Notes: generated by a model not told the origin, from the letters alone. A stretch of DNA of 64,000 bases from Stenotrophomonas maltophilia (GCA_002363385.1 DEVL01000003.1:1560670-1624669); one strand, 5' to 3'; positions 1 to 9,385 are shown, counted from the first letter of the stretch. A program made the numbers and translations.

Positions 1-90
1 TGCGGAAGCGGCCGCGGCAATGGTCGGCGGTGCAAGAACGCCAAGAATCAGCGAAAGCACGATGGCGGGGGCACAGCATGTACGGGTCAC
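1..90 (-). CDS. N-terminus of a secreted protein (partial)
   Basis: Only the first 30 codons are inside the window; the rest lies to the left. Read leftward from a GTG at 90-88, preceded by an AGGAG-type ribosome site, it begins VTRTCCAPAIVLSLILGV and continues into an Ala/Pro-rich stretch. A short basic start, a hydrophobic core and small residues near position 25 are the shape of a Sec signal peptide. Two cysteines at positions 5-6 precede the hydrophobic core, so they are not a lipobox. The mature protein, and therefore its function, cannot be seen. Confidence 0.55.
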   Translation of the reverse strand, partial: MTRTCCAPAIVLSLILGVLAPPTIAAAASA

Positions 91-376
91 GGCCGGCTCC
101 TCTGTCTGAGGTCAAATCCTGGGCTCAGCGCCGCGCCTTTGCAGGTGCCGTAAGTAACAGCCACCAGAAATAGAACCGCCAGATTGGATAGCCTTCCTGC
201 CGAGCAGGCAGCGTGATTGCGGGTGCGCCAAGCATGGCGGATGTATCACTACAGATTAGGCCAAGCAGACAACCGTGTCGGGGGTGTGCTTGCGGCGATG
301 CCGCGGGCATGGCATCGGGTGTTCCCTTCCTGCCGCTCTCTGCCCTGAACGGGTCAGAGAGCCGCCGGATCAAGCA
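91..376. other. Intergenic region without a supported gene
   Basis: This stretch separates the partial secreted protein from the CsbD gene, both read leftward, so it should hold the terminator of csbD and the promoter of the secreted protein. A leftward open frame (373-125) covers most of it but has no ribosome site at any ATG and an unnatural composition until a Trp/Phe-rich end. I do not call it a gene. No strong hairpin with a T-run is visible. Confidence 0.4.
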
Positions 377-547
377 TCAACGGCGTTCGTCGTCGCGCGC
401 CTTGCCTACGTCGCTTTGGACTTCGCCAACACCCTTCTGGATCTTGCCTTCCACTTCTTTCGTCTTGTCGCCGGTGACCTTGCCGACGACTTCCTTTACG
501 GTGCCCTTGACCTGGTTCTTGGCGCCTTCAGTGCGATTCTTGTCCAT
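377..547 (-). CDS. CsbD family stress protein
   Basis: A 56-residue, highly charged soluble protein. The start MDKNRTEGAKNQVKGTVKE and the following KVTGDKTKEVEGKIQKGVGE are typical of the CsbD/YjbJ family, small helical general-stress proteins of unknown molecular activity that are abundant in stationary phase. The ATG at 547 was chosen because GGAG sits six bases upstream; an in-frame GTG four codons earlier would lie inside that ribosome site. The length is usual for the family. It stands alone with intergenic space on both sides. Confidence 0.9.
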   Translation of the reverse strand: MDKNRTEGAKNQVKGTVKEVVGKVTGDKTKEVEGKIQKGVGEVQSDVGKARDDERR

Positions 548-694
548 GGTTGACTCCACGATTGGTTAGAGAGAGGGCCCGTGTTGCCGGGCATCTCCAC
601 CCTGACGCGAGCGCAGTGGCGCGAAGGTGAAATTCGCTGGGACCGCGGAATCTGTTCAAGCGCGGGAAAGGTTGATGCTCACATGCGCTGCACG

Positions 695-1438
695 TCACTC
701 ATCCGCATCGCGCTCATCCCATCCATCACCATCCCATTGCTGCGGTTCGGCGATGGCTGCGGTGGCGTCCGGATCGACAGGCTCCAACAGGGTGTAATCG
801 TCACGCGAAGGATCACGGACTGCGCGGCTGACCGGATAGGCCTCCAGCGCTGGGGTGGATGTGCGGGCATGCAATGCCGCAGGTGTCTTGAAGGCGCCAC
901 TCAACCACTCCAGTGCGGTGGCTGGCGCGATGAATATCGGTCCGTCCGGTGTGAGTGGGAAGGGGATCGCGTTGTTCGGTCCGGTCAACACCGTAAAGCT
1001 GTCCAGCTGCTGGCCATCTTCGTTTTCCCAGTGCTCCCACAGCCCCGCTGCGAGCAGGGCCAGGCCGTCCTTGCGCTGCACGAACAGTGGCCAGGGTGGC
1101 CGGCGCTCCCTGTCCCATTTGTAGTAGCCGGTCACGGGCAGCACGCAGGGGCGCTGCGCCCATGCCTGCGCGAAGATCCTGCTTCGCGGCGCGCGATCAA
1201 GGCGCGCGGTGACCGTTGTGTACGGGGTGGCGGGTTCCTTCGACCAGCGTGGCACCAGGCCCCACACCATGTCCGCCACCACGATGGTCCCATCGTGGTC
1301 ACGTGCGATCAGCGCGGCGACGCCGCCTTTGGCGATGTTGTAGTGGTCTGGCGCGGTCGCCAGAGCGCGGGCAAGCGCCCTCGGGAGTCCCTCAGGAAGC
1401 GACTCTGTGTCAGCAATGGCTTGTGCAAAACGGCGCAT
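695..1438 (-). CDS. Degenerate SRAP-family (YedK/HMCES-like) protein
   Basis: A 247-residue protein with the SRAP fold signature: YNIAKGG where active members have YNIAPTQ, WGLVPRWSKEP for WGLIPxWAKD, and RPCVLPVTGYYKW for RCLVPADGFYEW. SRAP proteins crosslink to abasic sites in single-stranded DNA through Cys2 exposed after Met1 removal. Here residue 2 is Arg (MRRFAQ), the NAR Asn is Thr77, the catalytic Glu is Lys107, and no His is found near the usual HDRMP position (the sequence reads PFPLTPDGPIFIAP). An in-frame stop just upstream rules out a longer start carrying the Cys. It is probably unable to form the usual crosslink. It lies 39 bp after the CxxC protein gene. An intact paralogue is at 62269-63225. 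Confidence 0.8.
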   Translation of the reverse strand: MRRFAQAIADTESLPEGLPRALARALATAPDHYNIAKGGVAALIARDHDGTIVVADMVWGLVPRWSKEPATPYTTVTARLDRAPRSRIFAQAWAQRPCVLPVTGYYKWDRERRPPWPLFVQRKDGLALLAAGLWEHWENEDGQQLDSFTVLTGPNNAIPFPLTPDGPIFIAPATALEWLSGAFKTPAALHARTSTPALEAYPVSRAVRDPSRDDYTLLEPVDPDATAAIAEPQQWDGDGWDERDADE

Positions 1439-1451
1439 GGCGTTGGCTCAT

Positions 1452-1470
1452 GGCCCCGGATTCCGGGGCC
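1452..1470 (-). other. Intergenic hairpin between two leftward genes
   Basis: GGCCCCGG (1452-1459) and CCGGGGCC (1463-1470) form an 8-bp GC-only stem with a three-base loop, placed between the stop of the CxxC protein gene and the start of the SRAP-like gene. No T-run follows in the direction of transcription, so it may reduce read-through or set RNA stability between the two genes but is not a classic terminator. Confidence 0.5.
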
Positions 1471-1477
1471 GCTTCGC

Positions 1478-1738
1478 TCAGAGCAGGGCGACGCTGGAAG
1501 TCTGCGGCGCCATGTCGTTGCGGGCATCCAGCCGTGCGTGGCTGATCGCCTGGTGCGAGCCACAGTGATGGCAGCGGAACAGCGCGCCGCCGGGCAGGTG
1601 GATCAGGCTGGCATCGGCCGAGGAGGTGGTGCCGCAGGGGCCACATTCGACGGTCAGCGCGATGATGCGTTCGACCGCGCCTGCGTAGGAGTAGGCGGCC
1701 TCGAAGGCATGGACAACGAAGGGACGTGCATGGGGCAT
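1478..1738 (-). CDS. Small protein with two CxxC pairs (possible zinc ribbon)
   Basis: An 86-residue protein of unknown function. Cys32/Cys35 (ECGPCG) and Cys56/Cys59 (FRCHHCG) lie 20 residues apart, the spacing expected of a zinc ribbon; His57 and His58 lie in the second knuckle. AGGA seven bases before the ATG supports the start. It is read in the same direction as, and 39 bp ahead of, the SRAP-like gene, so the two may be co-transcribed. A nucleic-acid or redox role would be guesswork. The four cysteines are the only firm feature. Confidence 0.65.
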   Translation of the reverse strand: MPHARPFVVHAFEAAYSYAGAVERIIALTVECGPCGTTSSADASLIHLPGGALFRCHHCGSHQAISHARLDARNDMAPQTSSVALL

Positions 1739-1814
1739 CGTTGGTCCTGAGGGAGTGGGGTGGAGTGAGCATCCACCGGCGGCTGTGATGGTGTCGTGCT
1801 GGTGTTCGTGCGTT

Positions 1815-2774
1815 TCAGGTTGGAGAGTGGGGATCCCCCAACGCCGCCTTGCGCGCCTGGAACACCTCCGGCGTCTGCGGCTTCACGAACAGTGCCACCA
1901 GTTCCGGATACTCCGCTTTCACCGCCTTTTCGATACGCGTGATGCACGCCTCGATCTGCGGCGTCGTCCGATCATCCTCGAACTCCGCGCTCAGCATCGC
2001 GACCACCTGGTCCGGGCCCATCTGCATGGTGGTCACACCATTGGCGCGGCGCAGATCGGCATCCCCGGTGGCCACGGCGAGGATGCGCTTGGCCACGCTG
2101 GGGTGCGCAGGCTCGCCCACCAGCAGGCCCTTGGTTTCGCGCGCCAGCAGGAAGGCGGTGACGGCCAGCACGCCGGCAATGCACAGCGAGGCCACGCCAT
2201 CCAGGATCGGCATGTCCAGCAGTTGCGCGGCCAGCAGGCCGATCAGTGCGAAGCCCAGGCCGAGCAGGGCCGCGCTGTCCTCCAGCAACACCGTGAAGGT
2301 GGACGGATCCTTGCTGCGGCGGAAGGCCTCGAAGTAACCCATCGCGCCTTTGGTGGCGCGGAACTCGCGCAGCGCGATCCACCAGGAGGTGCCCTCGAAC
2401 ACGAGGGAAACGCCCAGCACGACGTAGCTGATCAGGTGATTGGTGGCTGGCTCCGGGTTGCGGATGTGCTGGATGCCTTCATAGGCCGAAACGCCCGCAC
2501 CCGCGGCAAACACCAGCAGCGCGACGATGAAGCTCCAGAAGTACAACTCACGCCCGTAACCGAACGGATGGGTGGTGTCAGGCTTCTGCTCGGCCCGGCG
2601 CAGGCCGTACAACAGCAGCAGCTCGTTGATGGTGTCCACCAGCGAGTGCACGCCCTCGCTGAGCATCGCTGAACTGCCCGAGATGCCGGCGGCGATGAAC
2701 TTGGCGATGGCGATGGCCAGGTTGCCGGCGAGGGCGGCGTAGATGACGAGACGGGAGCCGGTTGGCTTGGCCAT
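1815..2774 (-). CDS. Cation diffusion facilitator (CDF) transporter
   Basis: A 319-residue inner-membrane protein with the CDF layout: transmembrane helices from about residue 10, the metal-site motif in SEGVHSLVDTINE (H and D four apart), the loop THPFGYGRELYFWSF, and a cytoplasmic C-terminal domain from about residue 215. A second acidic site (LLEDSAALLG) lies in the fifth helix. CDF proteins export Zn2+, Fe2+ or Mn2+ in exchange for protons. The sequence looks closest to the bacterial group related to mitochondrial SLC30A9, but the metal cannot be fixed by eye. It diverges from the hybrid kinase gene at 3082. Confidence 0.9.
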   Translation of the reverse strand: MAKPTGSRLVIYAALAGNLAIAIAKFIAAGISGSSAMLSEGVHSLVDTINELLLLYGLRRAEQKPDTTHPFGYGRELYFWSFIVALLVFAAGAGVSAYEGIQHIRNPEPATNHLISYVVLGVSLVFEGTSWWIALREFRATKGAMGYFEAFRRSKDPSTFTVLLEDSAALLGLGFALIGLLAAQLLDMPILDGVASLCIAGVLAVTAFLLARETKGLLVGEPAHPSVAKRILAVATGDADLRRANGVTTMQMGPDQVVAMLSAEFEDDRTTPQIEACITRIEKAVKAEYPELVALFVKPQTPEVFQARKAALGDPHSPT

Positions 2775-3010
2775 GGCGGAGCGCAGGGGAGGGGGAGAAG
2801 CGCATCATCCTCAACCGGCTGTCCCGGCCGCGTGCAGGCCGTGGCCGGACGGGCATCGGCGCGGGGATTCCACCGGCCACCGCGTTGACGCAGAATTGCA
2901 GGCGGTGGCGTAGATTGCTCCTCCGTTACGGTCGGCCGCCCGCTGCCCGCTGCCCGCCGCTACGTCCCGCGCTCTGCAATGCCTTCCGTTCAAGGTCTGG
3001 TGCCCCGATG

Positions 3011-3085
3011 ATGTCTGTCCGTCCCTTCTCTGTCGCGCCGGTGCGCGGTGCGCGCATACCGCCGATGCCGTGGGGGTCTGCGTGA
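3011..3085 (+). other. Possible short upstream frame coupled to the kinase start
   Basis: An open frame of about 24 codons (MSVRPFSVAPVRG...) ends in TGA at 3083-3085, overlapping the GTG proposed as start of the kinase at 3082 (GTGA). This arrangement is typical of translational coupling. There is no clear ribosome site before its ATG and no known family, so it may be fortuitous, but it does support choosing 3082 as the kinase start. Confidence 0.3.
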
Positions 3086-5976
3086 GCGGACGGGCAGGGC
3101 GTTTCCCGGGCGGCACCGGTCCGCTGGCCGAGCAGGTGCGGGCATTCGATTGGCAGGCCACGCCCGTAGGGCCAATCGAAACCTGGCCCGGGGCGCTTCG
3201 CAACGCCATCAACCTGATCTTGGCCTCGCCCGAGAGCATGTATGTGGTCTGGGGCGAGGATCTGACGTTCTTCTTCAACGACGCCTACAGCCCGATTCTG
3301 GGGCCTCGATTGGAGGGAGCGCTGGGCGCCCCGCTGAGGCAGCTGTGGGCTGATGCCTGGGATGCGGTGCGAGTCCCGATCGAGGCGGCATTTGCGGGCA
3401 GCGCGTCGCGCTACGAGAACCTGCCCATTTCCATGAGCCGCCGCGGTGAGCCGGAAGATACCTGGTGGACCTTTTCCTTCTCGCCGATCTATCTGGACGA
3501 CGGCAGCGTAGGCGGTGCGTTCTGCGTGACCAACGAGGTCACCGACATCATCGTGGCCCAGCAGCGCCTGGCCCGTGAGAACGAGCGTCTCATCGCACTG
3601 TTCGACAAGTCGCCGATGTTCATGGCGTTCCTGAGTGGGCCTGAGCATCGCGTGGAGCTGGCCAATCCCGGTTACGAGCGGCTGGTCGGCAACCGCCACG
3701 TGCTTGGCAAATCGATTCGCGAGGCGCTGCCGGAGATCGTCGAGCAGGGCTTTCTGCCGATCCTGGATGAGGTGTATCGCACCGGCAAGCCGTACATCGG
3801 CAACGAAGTGGTGTACGACGCGCCCTTCCCATCCGATCCGTCGTCGGCCAGGCGCATGCTGGACATCGTGTTCCAGCCGGTGGCCGGCGAGGATGGCAGC
3901 ACCGCCGGTGTCTTCGTGCAGGGCCTGGACGTCACCTCGCACATCGAGCTGCAGCGCTCGATGCGGCGGGTGGAGGCGCGCAATCGCCAGATCATCGACA
4001 GTGCCAAGGACTACGCGATCGTGGCCTCCGATCTGGAGGGCAGGGTGACCCTCTGGAACGCGGGTGCCGAGCACATCTTCGGTTGGACCGAAGCCGAGAT
4101 GCTGGGCCAGAACGTCGAGGTGATCTATACACCGGAGGACATCCAGGCCGGGCGTCTCCATCACAATCGCGTCGTCTCGATCGAATCGGGCGGTGTCAGC
4201 GGCGAGCGTTGGTTGATGCGCCGGTCCGGGGAGCGTTTCTGGGCCAATGGCGCGATGACCGTGCTGCGCGGCGAAGATGGCGCAGTGCTGGGTTTCGTCA
4301 AGGTGTTGGGTGACCGTACCGAGGAACAACGGGCCAGTGCCGCGCTGGTACACAGCGAGCGCCGCCTGGGCGCGCTGGTGAGTGCGTCCTCCGAGTCGCT
4401 GTATGCGGTCACCGCCGACTGGCGTGAGATGCGGCAGATCCTGGCCACGGGCGAGGAGCCGGCCAGTGAAGGTTTCCCGGCGATCACCGATTGGCGGGAC
4501 AAGTATGTCCATCCGGATGACATGCGCCTGCTGGAGCAGGCAATCGCACGTGCGATGGAGCATCGTCAGCCGCTGGAACTGGAACACCGCACGTTGCGCG
4601 CGGACGGCAGCGTGGGCTGGGTGCAGATGCGGGCGGTACCTTTGCTGGATGCTGCGGGCGATGTAACCGAGTGGTTCGGCACCGCCGCCGATGTGACCGA
4701 GCGTCGCCTGGCCGAGGAACAACTGCGTGAGCTGACCTTGACCCTGGAAGAGCGCGTGCAGGCCCGCAGCGCCGAGCTGCAGGTGGCCGAGGAGCGGTTG
4801 CGGCAGAGCCAGAAGATGGAGGCGGTCGGCCAGTTGACCGGCGGCCTGGCGCATGACTTCAACAATCTGCTGACCGCCATCTCGGTGGGCCTGGAACTGC
4901 TGGAGCTGCGTATCGATCAGCGGCGTTATGACGATGTGGGGCGCTACCTGGAGATGGCGCAGTCCAGTGCCTCGCGCGCCACCGCGCTCACCCAGCGTCT
5001 GCTGGCCTTCTCACGCCGGCAGACGCTGGCGCCGACGGCGGTGGTGGCCGATGCGATGGTGCGCGGCATGCTGGATATCATTTCCCGAACGCTGGGGCCC
5101 TCGATCTCGATCTCCACGCAGTTGGATTCCGATCCCTGGGCGGTGCTGGTCGATGTGCCACAGATGGAGAATGCGTTGTTGAACCTGTGTATCAACGCGC
5201 GTGATGCGATGCCTGACGGCGGGCCGCTCATCATCAGTACTGCGAACGTCACGGTGCGGGGGGCGGCAGCGGCAGCGCTGGATACACCGCCGGGTGACTA
5301 CATCCGCCTGGCAGTGAAAGATGCCGGTACGGGAATGGACGCGGCGGTCATCGAAAAGGTGTTCGAGCCGTTCTTCACCACCAAGCCGATCGGCCAGGGC
5401 ACCGGGTTGGGGTTGTCGATGATCTACGGGTTCACCCGGCAATCCGGCGGGCAAGTGAGGATCGATTCGCAGGTCGGGCAGGGCACGACCGTGGAGCTGT
5501 ATCTGCCGCGGTTCCTTGGTGAAGCGGTGGATGAGACGGCAGAGGAACGCACACAGGATATGAATTCAGGAGTGTCGCCGAGCGTCGGGACGATTCTGGT
5601 CGTCGAGGACGAGGAGGCGATCCGCGCGCTGCTGACCGAGGTGCTGGGTGGGGCCGGGTATCGGGTCCTGCAGGCACCGGAGGGCGGGCAGGCGATCGAG
5701 GTGCTGCGCTCGGAGGAGACCATCGATCTGCTGATCACCGATGTCGGCCTGACCGGTGGGCTCAACGGTCGTCAGGTCGCTGATGCCGGGCGTCAGGTTC
5801 GCCCGGGGCTGCCCGTGTTGTTCATCACCGGCTATGCGGCGTCGGCGGCCGTAGGCGCGGGGCAGTTGGAGGAGGGTATGGAGGTGCTCACCAAGCCGTT
5901 CACCACTACCGAACTGGAGCGCAGGACGCGTGCATTGCTGTCTGCTGCCGGCGCAGAACGCATTCCGGGCACCTAG
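3082..5976 (+). CDS. Multi-PAS hybrid histidine kinase
   Basis: A 964-residue cytoplasmic protein without membrane helices. In order: three or four PAS-type sensor domains (about 15-150, 165-295, 300-415, 420-540), a coiled-coil linker, HisKA with phosphoacceptor His591 in [13 protein letters not shown], HATPase (N box [22 protein letters not shown]) and a C-terminal receiver with Asp887 in [10 protein letters not shown]. It senses an unknown cytoplasmic cue and can pass phosphate from His591 to its own receiver. No NCRFL flavin-binding motif is present, so the PAS domains are not LOV domains. The GTG at 3082 follows GGGGG by six bases. The TAG stop overlaps, within one CTAG, the stop of the convergent regulator gene. 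Its catalytic half resembles the kinases at 6496 and 23846. Confidence 0.9.
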   Translation: MSGRAGRFPGGTGPLAEQVRAFDWQATPVGPIETWPGALRNAINLILASPESMYVVWGEDLTFFFNDAYSPILGPRLEGALGAPLRQLWADAWDAVRVPIEAAFAGSASRYENLPISMSRRGEPEDTWWTFSFSPIYLDDGSVGGAFCVTNEVTDIIVAQQRLARENERLIALFDKSPMFMAFLSGPEHRVELANPGYERLVGNRHVLGKSIREALPEIVEQGFLPILDEVYRTGKPYIGNEVVYDAPFPSDPSSARRMLDIVFQPVAGEDGSTAGVFVQGLDVTSHIELQRSMRRVEARNRQIIDSAKDYAIVASDLEGRVTLWNAGAEHIFGWTEAEMLGQNVEVIYTPEDIQAGRLHHNRVVSIESGGVSGERWLMRRSGERFWANGAMTVLRGEDGAVLGFVKVLGDRTEEQRASAALVHSERRLGALVSASSESLYAVTADWREMRQILATGEEPASEGFPAITDWRDKYVHPDDMRLLEQAIARAMEHRQPLELEHRTLRADGSVGWVQMRAVPLLDAAGDVTEWFGTAADVTERRLAEEQLRELTLTLEERVQARSAELQVAEERLRQSQKMEAVGQLTGGLAHDFNNLLTAISVGLELLELRIDQRRYDDVGRYLEMAQSSASRATALTQRLLAFSRRQTLAPTAVVADAMVRGMLDIISRTLGPSISISTQLDSDPWAVLVDVPQMENALLNLCINARDAMPDGGPLIISTANVTVRGAAAAALDTPPGDYIRLAVKDAGTGMDAAVIEKVFEPFFTTKPIGQGTGLGLSMIYGFTRQSGGQVRIDSQVGQGTTVELYLPRFLGEAVDETAEERTQDMNSGVSPSVGTILVVEDEEAIRALLTEVLGGAGYRVLQAPEGGQAIEVLRSEETIDLLITDVGLTGGLNGRQVADAGRQVRPGLPVLFITGYAASAAVGAGQLEEGMEVLTKPFTTTELERRTRALLSAAGAERIPGT

Positions 5977-6350
5977 ACGAGCGCCCGCACGGAACTGAGC
6001 AATTGGCTGAGCGTGAACGGCTTGCGCAGCAGCTTGATGCCACAGGCCAGGAAGTCGGGGCGGGCACCCGCCTGACCGGCGTAGCCGGTGACCAGCAGGA
6101 TCGGCATGGCCGGGTGGAGCGTGGTGGCGAGCGTGGCCAGGTCGCGGCCATCCATGCCGGGAAGCCCGACATCGGAGACGAGGAGATCGAACGGTCCTTG
6201 CTTCAGACACCCCAGCGCCGTTTCGGCATCGCCAACATCCAGGACATCAAAGCCGTCTTCGTTGAGGATGTCCTTGGTCATCTCGCGGATGGGTGCATCG
6301 TCTTCGACCAGAAGCACGCGGCATCGCGGGTGGTCTGTCACAACGGTCAT
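5973..6350 (-). CDS. Single-domain response regulator
   Basis: A 125-residue receiver with nothing else attached. The acidic pair is in LLVEDDAP, the phosphorylated Asp60 in LLVSDVGLPGMDG, and the conserved Lys in LLRKPFTLSQ. The ATG at 6350 fits the receiver N-terminus; a longer open frame upstream adds only unlikely sequence. It follows the hybrid kinase gene (ending at 6496) in the same direction after 145 bp and is a plausible last member of the phytochrome block. Its sequence resembles the C-terminal receivers of the neighbouring hybrid kinases, suggesting it arose from one. Confidence 0.88.
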   Translation of the reverse strand: MTVVTDHPRCRVLLVEDDAPIREMTKDILNEDGFDVLDVGDAETALGCLKQGPFDLLVSDVGLPGMDGRDLATLATTLHPAMPILLVTGYAGQAGARPDFLACGIKLLRKPFTLSQLLSSVRALV

Positions 6351-6495
6351 CGCGGTCAAGCGTCCTCGTGGCATGCAGTGGTCTGCGTGGAGGTCCACCT
6401 TAGCGCCCGCGCCTGTTAGCCTGACGTGCACCGCGCGGAAGATCGGCGTCATGAGTCCCAGGAAGCTGCCCCCGTCGGCAGCTCCCATACACCGC

Positions 6496-8919
6496 TCAAT
6501 TCAGCGCATTGCCCGAAGGGGCGCCGTCATCCTCGCGAAGCGCGCCGAGGATCGAGCGTGCCAGGTCGGTACGGGTAAAGGGTTTGGGCAGGATGGCGAT
6601 GTTCCGGCCGACCGCGCCACTGGCCTCGATATCGCGGGGATAGCCCGAGGTGAACAGCACCCGGAGGCCGGGCTGTTGGCCCAGTGCCTGCTTGGCCAGC
6701 GCCCAGCCGGACATGCCCGGCATCACGATATCCGAGAACAGCAGGTCCACCTCGGCTTCCGGGCGTTCGAGCAGGCGCAGTGCGGAGGGGCCATCGTGGG
6801 CCTCCAATACGCGGTAGCCGAGCTGGCGCAGCGTCTCTACGGTGTAGGCACGCACGTCGTCGTTGTCCTCGGCCACCAGAACGGTCGTCTCGTCCTGCGC
6901 CTCGTAGGCGTTCAGCGCCTGCTCGTCGGCGAGGCGCTCGCTGGGCAACGCCGCGGCCGAGCGCGGGAACAGCAGGGTGATCGTGGTGCCGGCGCCCTCG
7001 GTCGAATCCAGCAGCACATGGCCGCCGGACTGCTTGGCAAAGCCATATACCATCGACAACCCCAGCCCGGTACCGCGGCCGACTTCCTTGGTGGTGAAGA
7101 ACGGCTCGAACACCCGTGTCATCACCTCGGCCGACATGCCTTGGCCGGAGTCGCGGACCCGGACCATGGCGTACTGGCCGGCGGGCACGTCCGGATGCTG
7201 CGCGGCGTAATCCTCGTCCAGATGGATATTGTCGACCTCGATGGTGAGGCGGCCGCCCTCGGGCATCGCATCGCGTGCATTGACCGCCAGGTTGAGGACG
7301 GAGGCCTCCAGCTGGCTGGGGTCGATCTCCACGCACCAGATATCCGGGCTGTACACCATCTCGATCTGCACCAGCTCGCCCAACGAGCGCTGCAGCATGT
7401 CCTGCATGCCACGCAGCTGCTCGTTGAGATCCACCGGCATGTTCTTCAGCGGCTGCCGGCGCGAAAACGCCAGCAGGCGCTGGGTGACGTTGGCCGCGCG
7501 CATCACGCCCTTCATCGCATTGTCCAGCGAGCGCGACGAATTGCCGGCCGTGTCGCCCAGCCGGTCGGTCAACATCTTGGCGTACTCGATGTTGCCGGCG
7601 ATGACGGTCAGGATGTTGTTGAAGTCGTGCGCGATGCCGCCGGTCAGCTGGCCGACCGCCTCGATCTTCTGGCTCTGCCGCAGCGCCTCTTCGGCCTGGC
7701 GACGGGCCGTGGTTTCCACCGCTTCAGACACCACGGCGGTGATCTGGCCGTTGTGATCGAGCAATGGCCGGAAGGAAAACTCGAAGGCGCGTTTGCCGGT
7801 CGGCAGGCGCAGTTCGAGCTCATGCCGGGAGGCAGTGCCCGCCGCCGCCTGATCAACGGCCGCGCAGACGACCTGGGGTATGCCGGGGGTATCGGCGAAC
7901 CACGCCGACTCGCAGTACACGGCGTCACGGACGTCCTCCTTGTCGGCCAGGATGGCAGCCAACGAGGCGGAGTTGGTGTCGATGATGCGCCCGTCCAGAC
8001 TGAGCAGATTCTGGTGCTGGAAGCTGGACTCGAACAGCGCCTGCAGGCGACTCTCGCTGCGATGCAGTTCGGCGGTGCGCTCACCCACCTGGCGCTCGAG
8101 CGAGGCATTGCTGGCGGTCAACAGTGACTGCGCCAGTTTGAGCTCGCTGATATCGCGCGCCATGGCGTAATACCCCAGGACCGACCCATCCGGCGCCAGC
8201 TCGGGGACACAGTCGATCTGGGCGTGGCGTGGCTCGCCGATGCTGCGCCGGGACAGCATTTCGAAGCTGACTTTCTCCCCGCGCAGCACGCGCTCAAGGT
8301 GACGCTGCACCTCGGCGAAGCTCTCCTCGCCGATGACCTCGCGGGTGTGCCTGCCGACCAGGCTGTCCGGCGTCAGGCCATGCCATTCCACGTAGGCATT
8401 GTTGGCGAAGCGGAAGCGGTGGTCGTGCCCGAAGTAGGCGATCAGCGCCGGCAGCGAATCGGTGATCAGCCGCAGCCGCTGGTGGCTGTCGTGCAGCTCG
8501 GCCTCCACGCGCTGCAGGCGGCGGCGCTCGTCGGCTTCATGGATGGCCCGGACCACGGCATCGGGCAGGCGCTGCAGACGCGACTTGACCACGTAGTCGC
8601 GGGCACCGCGCTTGAGGGCTTTCACGGCAAGCTCTTCACTGAGCGTGCCGGAAACGAAAATGAAGGGAATCTCGGGGGCCAACTCGCTGGCCAGGGCGAG
8701 CGCGGCATCGCCGTCGAACCCGGGCAGCACGTGATCGGCCAGGATCACATCGAAGCCGCCAGCGTCCAGCGCCTGGACCAGGCCATCGTGGGACCAGGTC
8801 CGTTCGAAGGTGAAGGGCAGGCCGGCGCGTCGCAGCTGGGCCGTGATCAGCTCGGCATCCAGCGCACTGTCTTCGACCATCAGAATCCTGATGGTCTTTG
8901 TTGTGGCAGCCTCAGCCAT
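6496..8919 (-). CDS. Hybrid histidine kinase, receiver-PAS-PAS-kinase-receiver
   Basis: An 807-residue soluble kinase. An N-terminal receiver (Asp62 in VILADHVLPG) is followed by a PAS domain (about 150-265), a second PAS-like domain (about 300-410), HisKA with His431 in GQLTGGIAHDFNN, HATPase ([22 protein letters not shown]) and a second receiver (Asp730 in LFSDIVMPGMSG). The start at 8919 overlaps the stop of the preceding regulator gene by eight bases, so translation is probably coupled. Placed after bphP and an Rcp1-type regulator, its N-terminal receiver is a reasonable next acceptor in a light-driven relay; this is inferred from gene order. Confidence 0.9.
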   Translation of the reverse strand: MAEAATTKTIRILMVEDSALDAELITAQLRRAGLPFTFERTWSHDGLVQALDAGGFDVILADHVLPGFDGDAALALASELAPEIPFIFVSGTLSEELAVKALKRGARDYVVKSRLQRLPDAVVRAIHEADERRRLQRVEAELHDSHQRLRLITDSLPALIAYFGHDHRFRFANNAYVEWHGLTPDSLVGRHTREVIGEESFAEVQRHLERVLRGEKVSFEMLSRRSIGEPRHAQIDCVPELAPDGSVLGYYAMARDISELKLAQSLLTASNASLERQVGERTAELHRSESRLQALFESSFQHQNLLSLDGRIIDTNSASLAAILADKEDVRDAVYCESAWFADTPGIPQVVCAAVDQAAAGTASRHELELRLPTGKRAFEFSFRPLLDHNGQITAVVSEAVETTARRQAEEALRQSQKIEAVGQLTGGIAHDFNNILTVIAGNIEYAKMLTDRLGDTAGNSSRSLDNAMKGVMRAANVTQRLLAFSRRQPLKNMPVDLNEQLRGMQDMLQRSLGELVQIEMVYSPDIWCVEIDPSQLEASVLNLAVNARDAMPEGGRLTIEVDNIHLDEDYAAQHPDVPAGQYAMVRVRDSGQGMSAEVMTRVFEPFFTTKEVGRGTGLGLSMVYGFAKQSGGHVLLDSTEGAGTTITLLFPRSAAALPSERLADEQALNAYEAQDETTVLVAEDNDDVRAYTVETLRQLGYRVLEAHDGPSALRLLERPEAEVDLLFSDIVMPGMSGWALAKQALGQQPGLRVLFTSGYPRDIEASGAVGRNIAILPKPFTRTDLARSILGALREDDGAPSGNALN

Positions 8920-9385
8920 CTTGTCTACTCTTCCCGCCAAACAGAGTGCCGTGGGGCGGGGGCTGGTTGGTGATGCCCCAGAACATGCCCAAGCCCTGGA
9001 TGGCCTCGAGGAACTCCTTGAAGTCCACCGGCTTGACCACGAACGCGTTGACACCGAGCTCATAGCTGCGGATCAGGTCCTGCTCTTCGCGTGAGGAGGT
9101 CAGCATCACCACCGGGGTGCTGCTCAGCGCGCGGTCGGTGCGGATTTCCTTGAGCACTTCCAGGCCATTGAGCTTGGGCAGCTTCAAATCCAGCAGCACG
9201 ACCACGGGCCCGCCGTGCATGGCGCCTTCATAACGACCCTGGCAGCGGAGATACTCCAGCGCTTCCACGCCGTCGCGCACATGGGTCACATCATTGAGCA
9301 GCTGGCAGCGTGCAAGCGCTGCCATGGTCAATTCTGCGTCATTCGGGTTGTCTTCTACGAGCAGGATCGGTCGCAGATCTCTCAT
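8912..9385 (-). CDS. Rcp1-type response regulator of the phytochrome
   Basis: A 157-residue single receiver: ILLVEDNPNDAELT, Asp66 in VVLLDLKLPKLNG, Lys in FVVKPVDFKEF. NPNDAELT and the LKLPKLNGLEVL segment are typical of the Rcp1 family, which receives phosphate from bacteriophytochromes and has no output domain. Its ATG overlaps the bphP stop by four bases (ATGA) and its own stop overlaps the next kinase start. It should dock on BphP and relay the red/far-red signal to an unseen partner. Confidence 0.92.
   Translation of the reverse strand: MRDLRPILLVEDNPNDAELTMAALARCQLLNDVTHVRDGVEALEYLRCQGRYEGAMHGGPVVVLLDLKLPKLNGLEVLKEIRTDRALSSTPVVMLTSSREEQDLIRSYELGVNAFVVKPVDFKEFLEAIQGLGMFWGITNQPPPHGTLFGGKSRQDG

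Noticed and set aside
125..373. Possible 82-residue protein left of csbD
   Set aside because: No ribosome site before any ATG and no family resemblance. Only the last 20 residues look membrane-like, which is too little to support a gene.
2926..4854. Leftward frame of 640 codons opposite the first hybrid kinase
   Set aside because: Antisense shadow; the rightward strand has consistent PAS and kinase motifs over the same bases.
3082..5976. PAS domains of this kinase as LOV blue-light sensors
   Set aside because: The flavin-binding NCRFL motif is absent from this and the other PAS proteins in the window.
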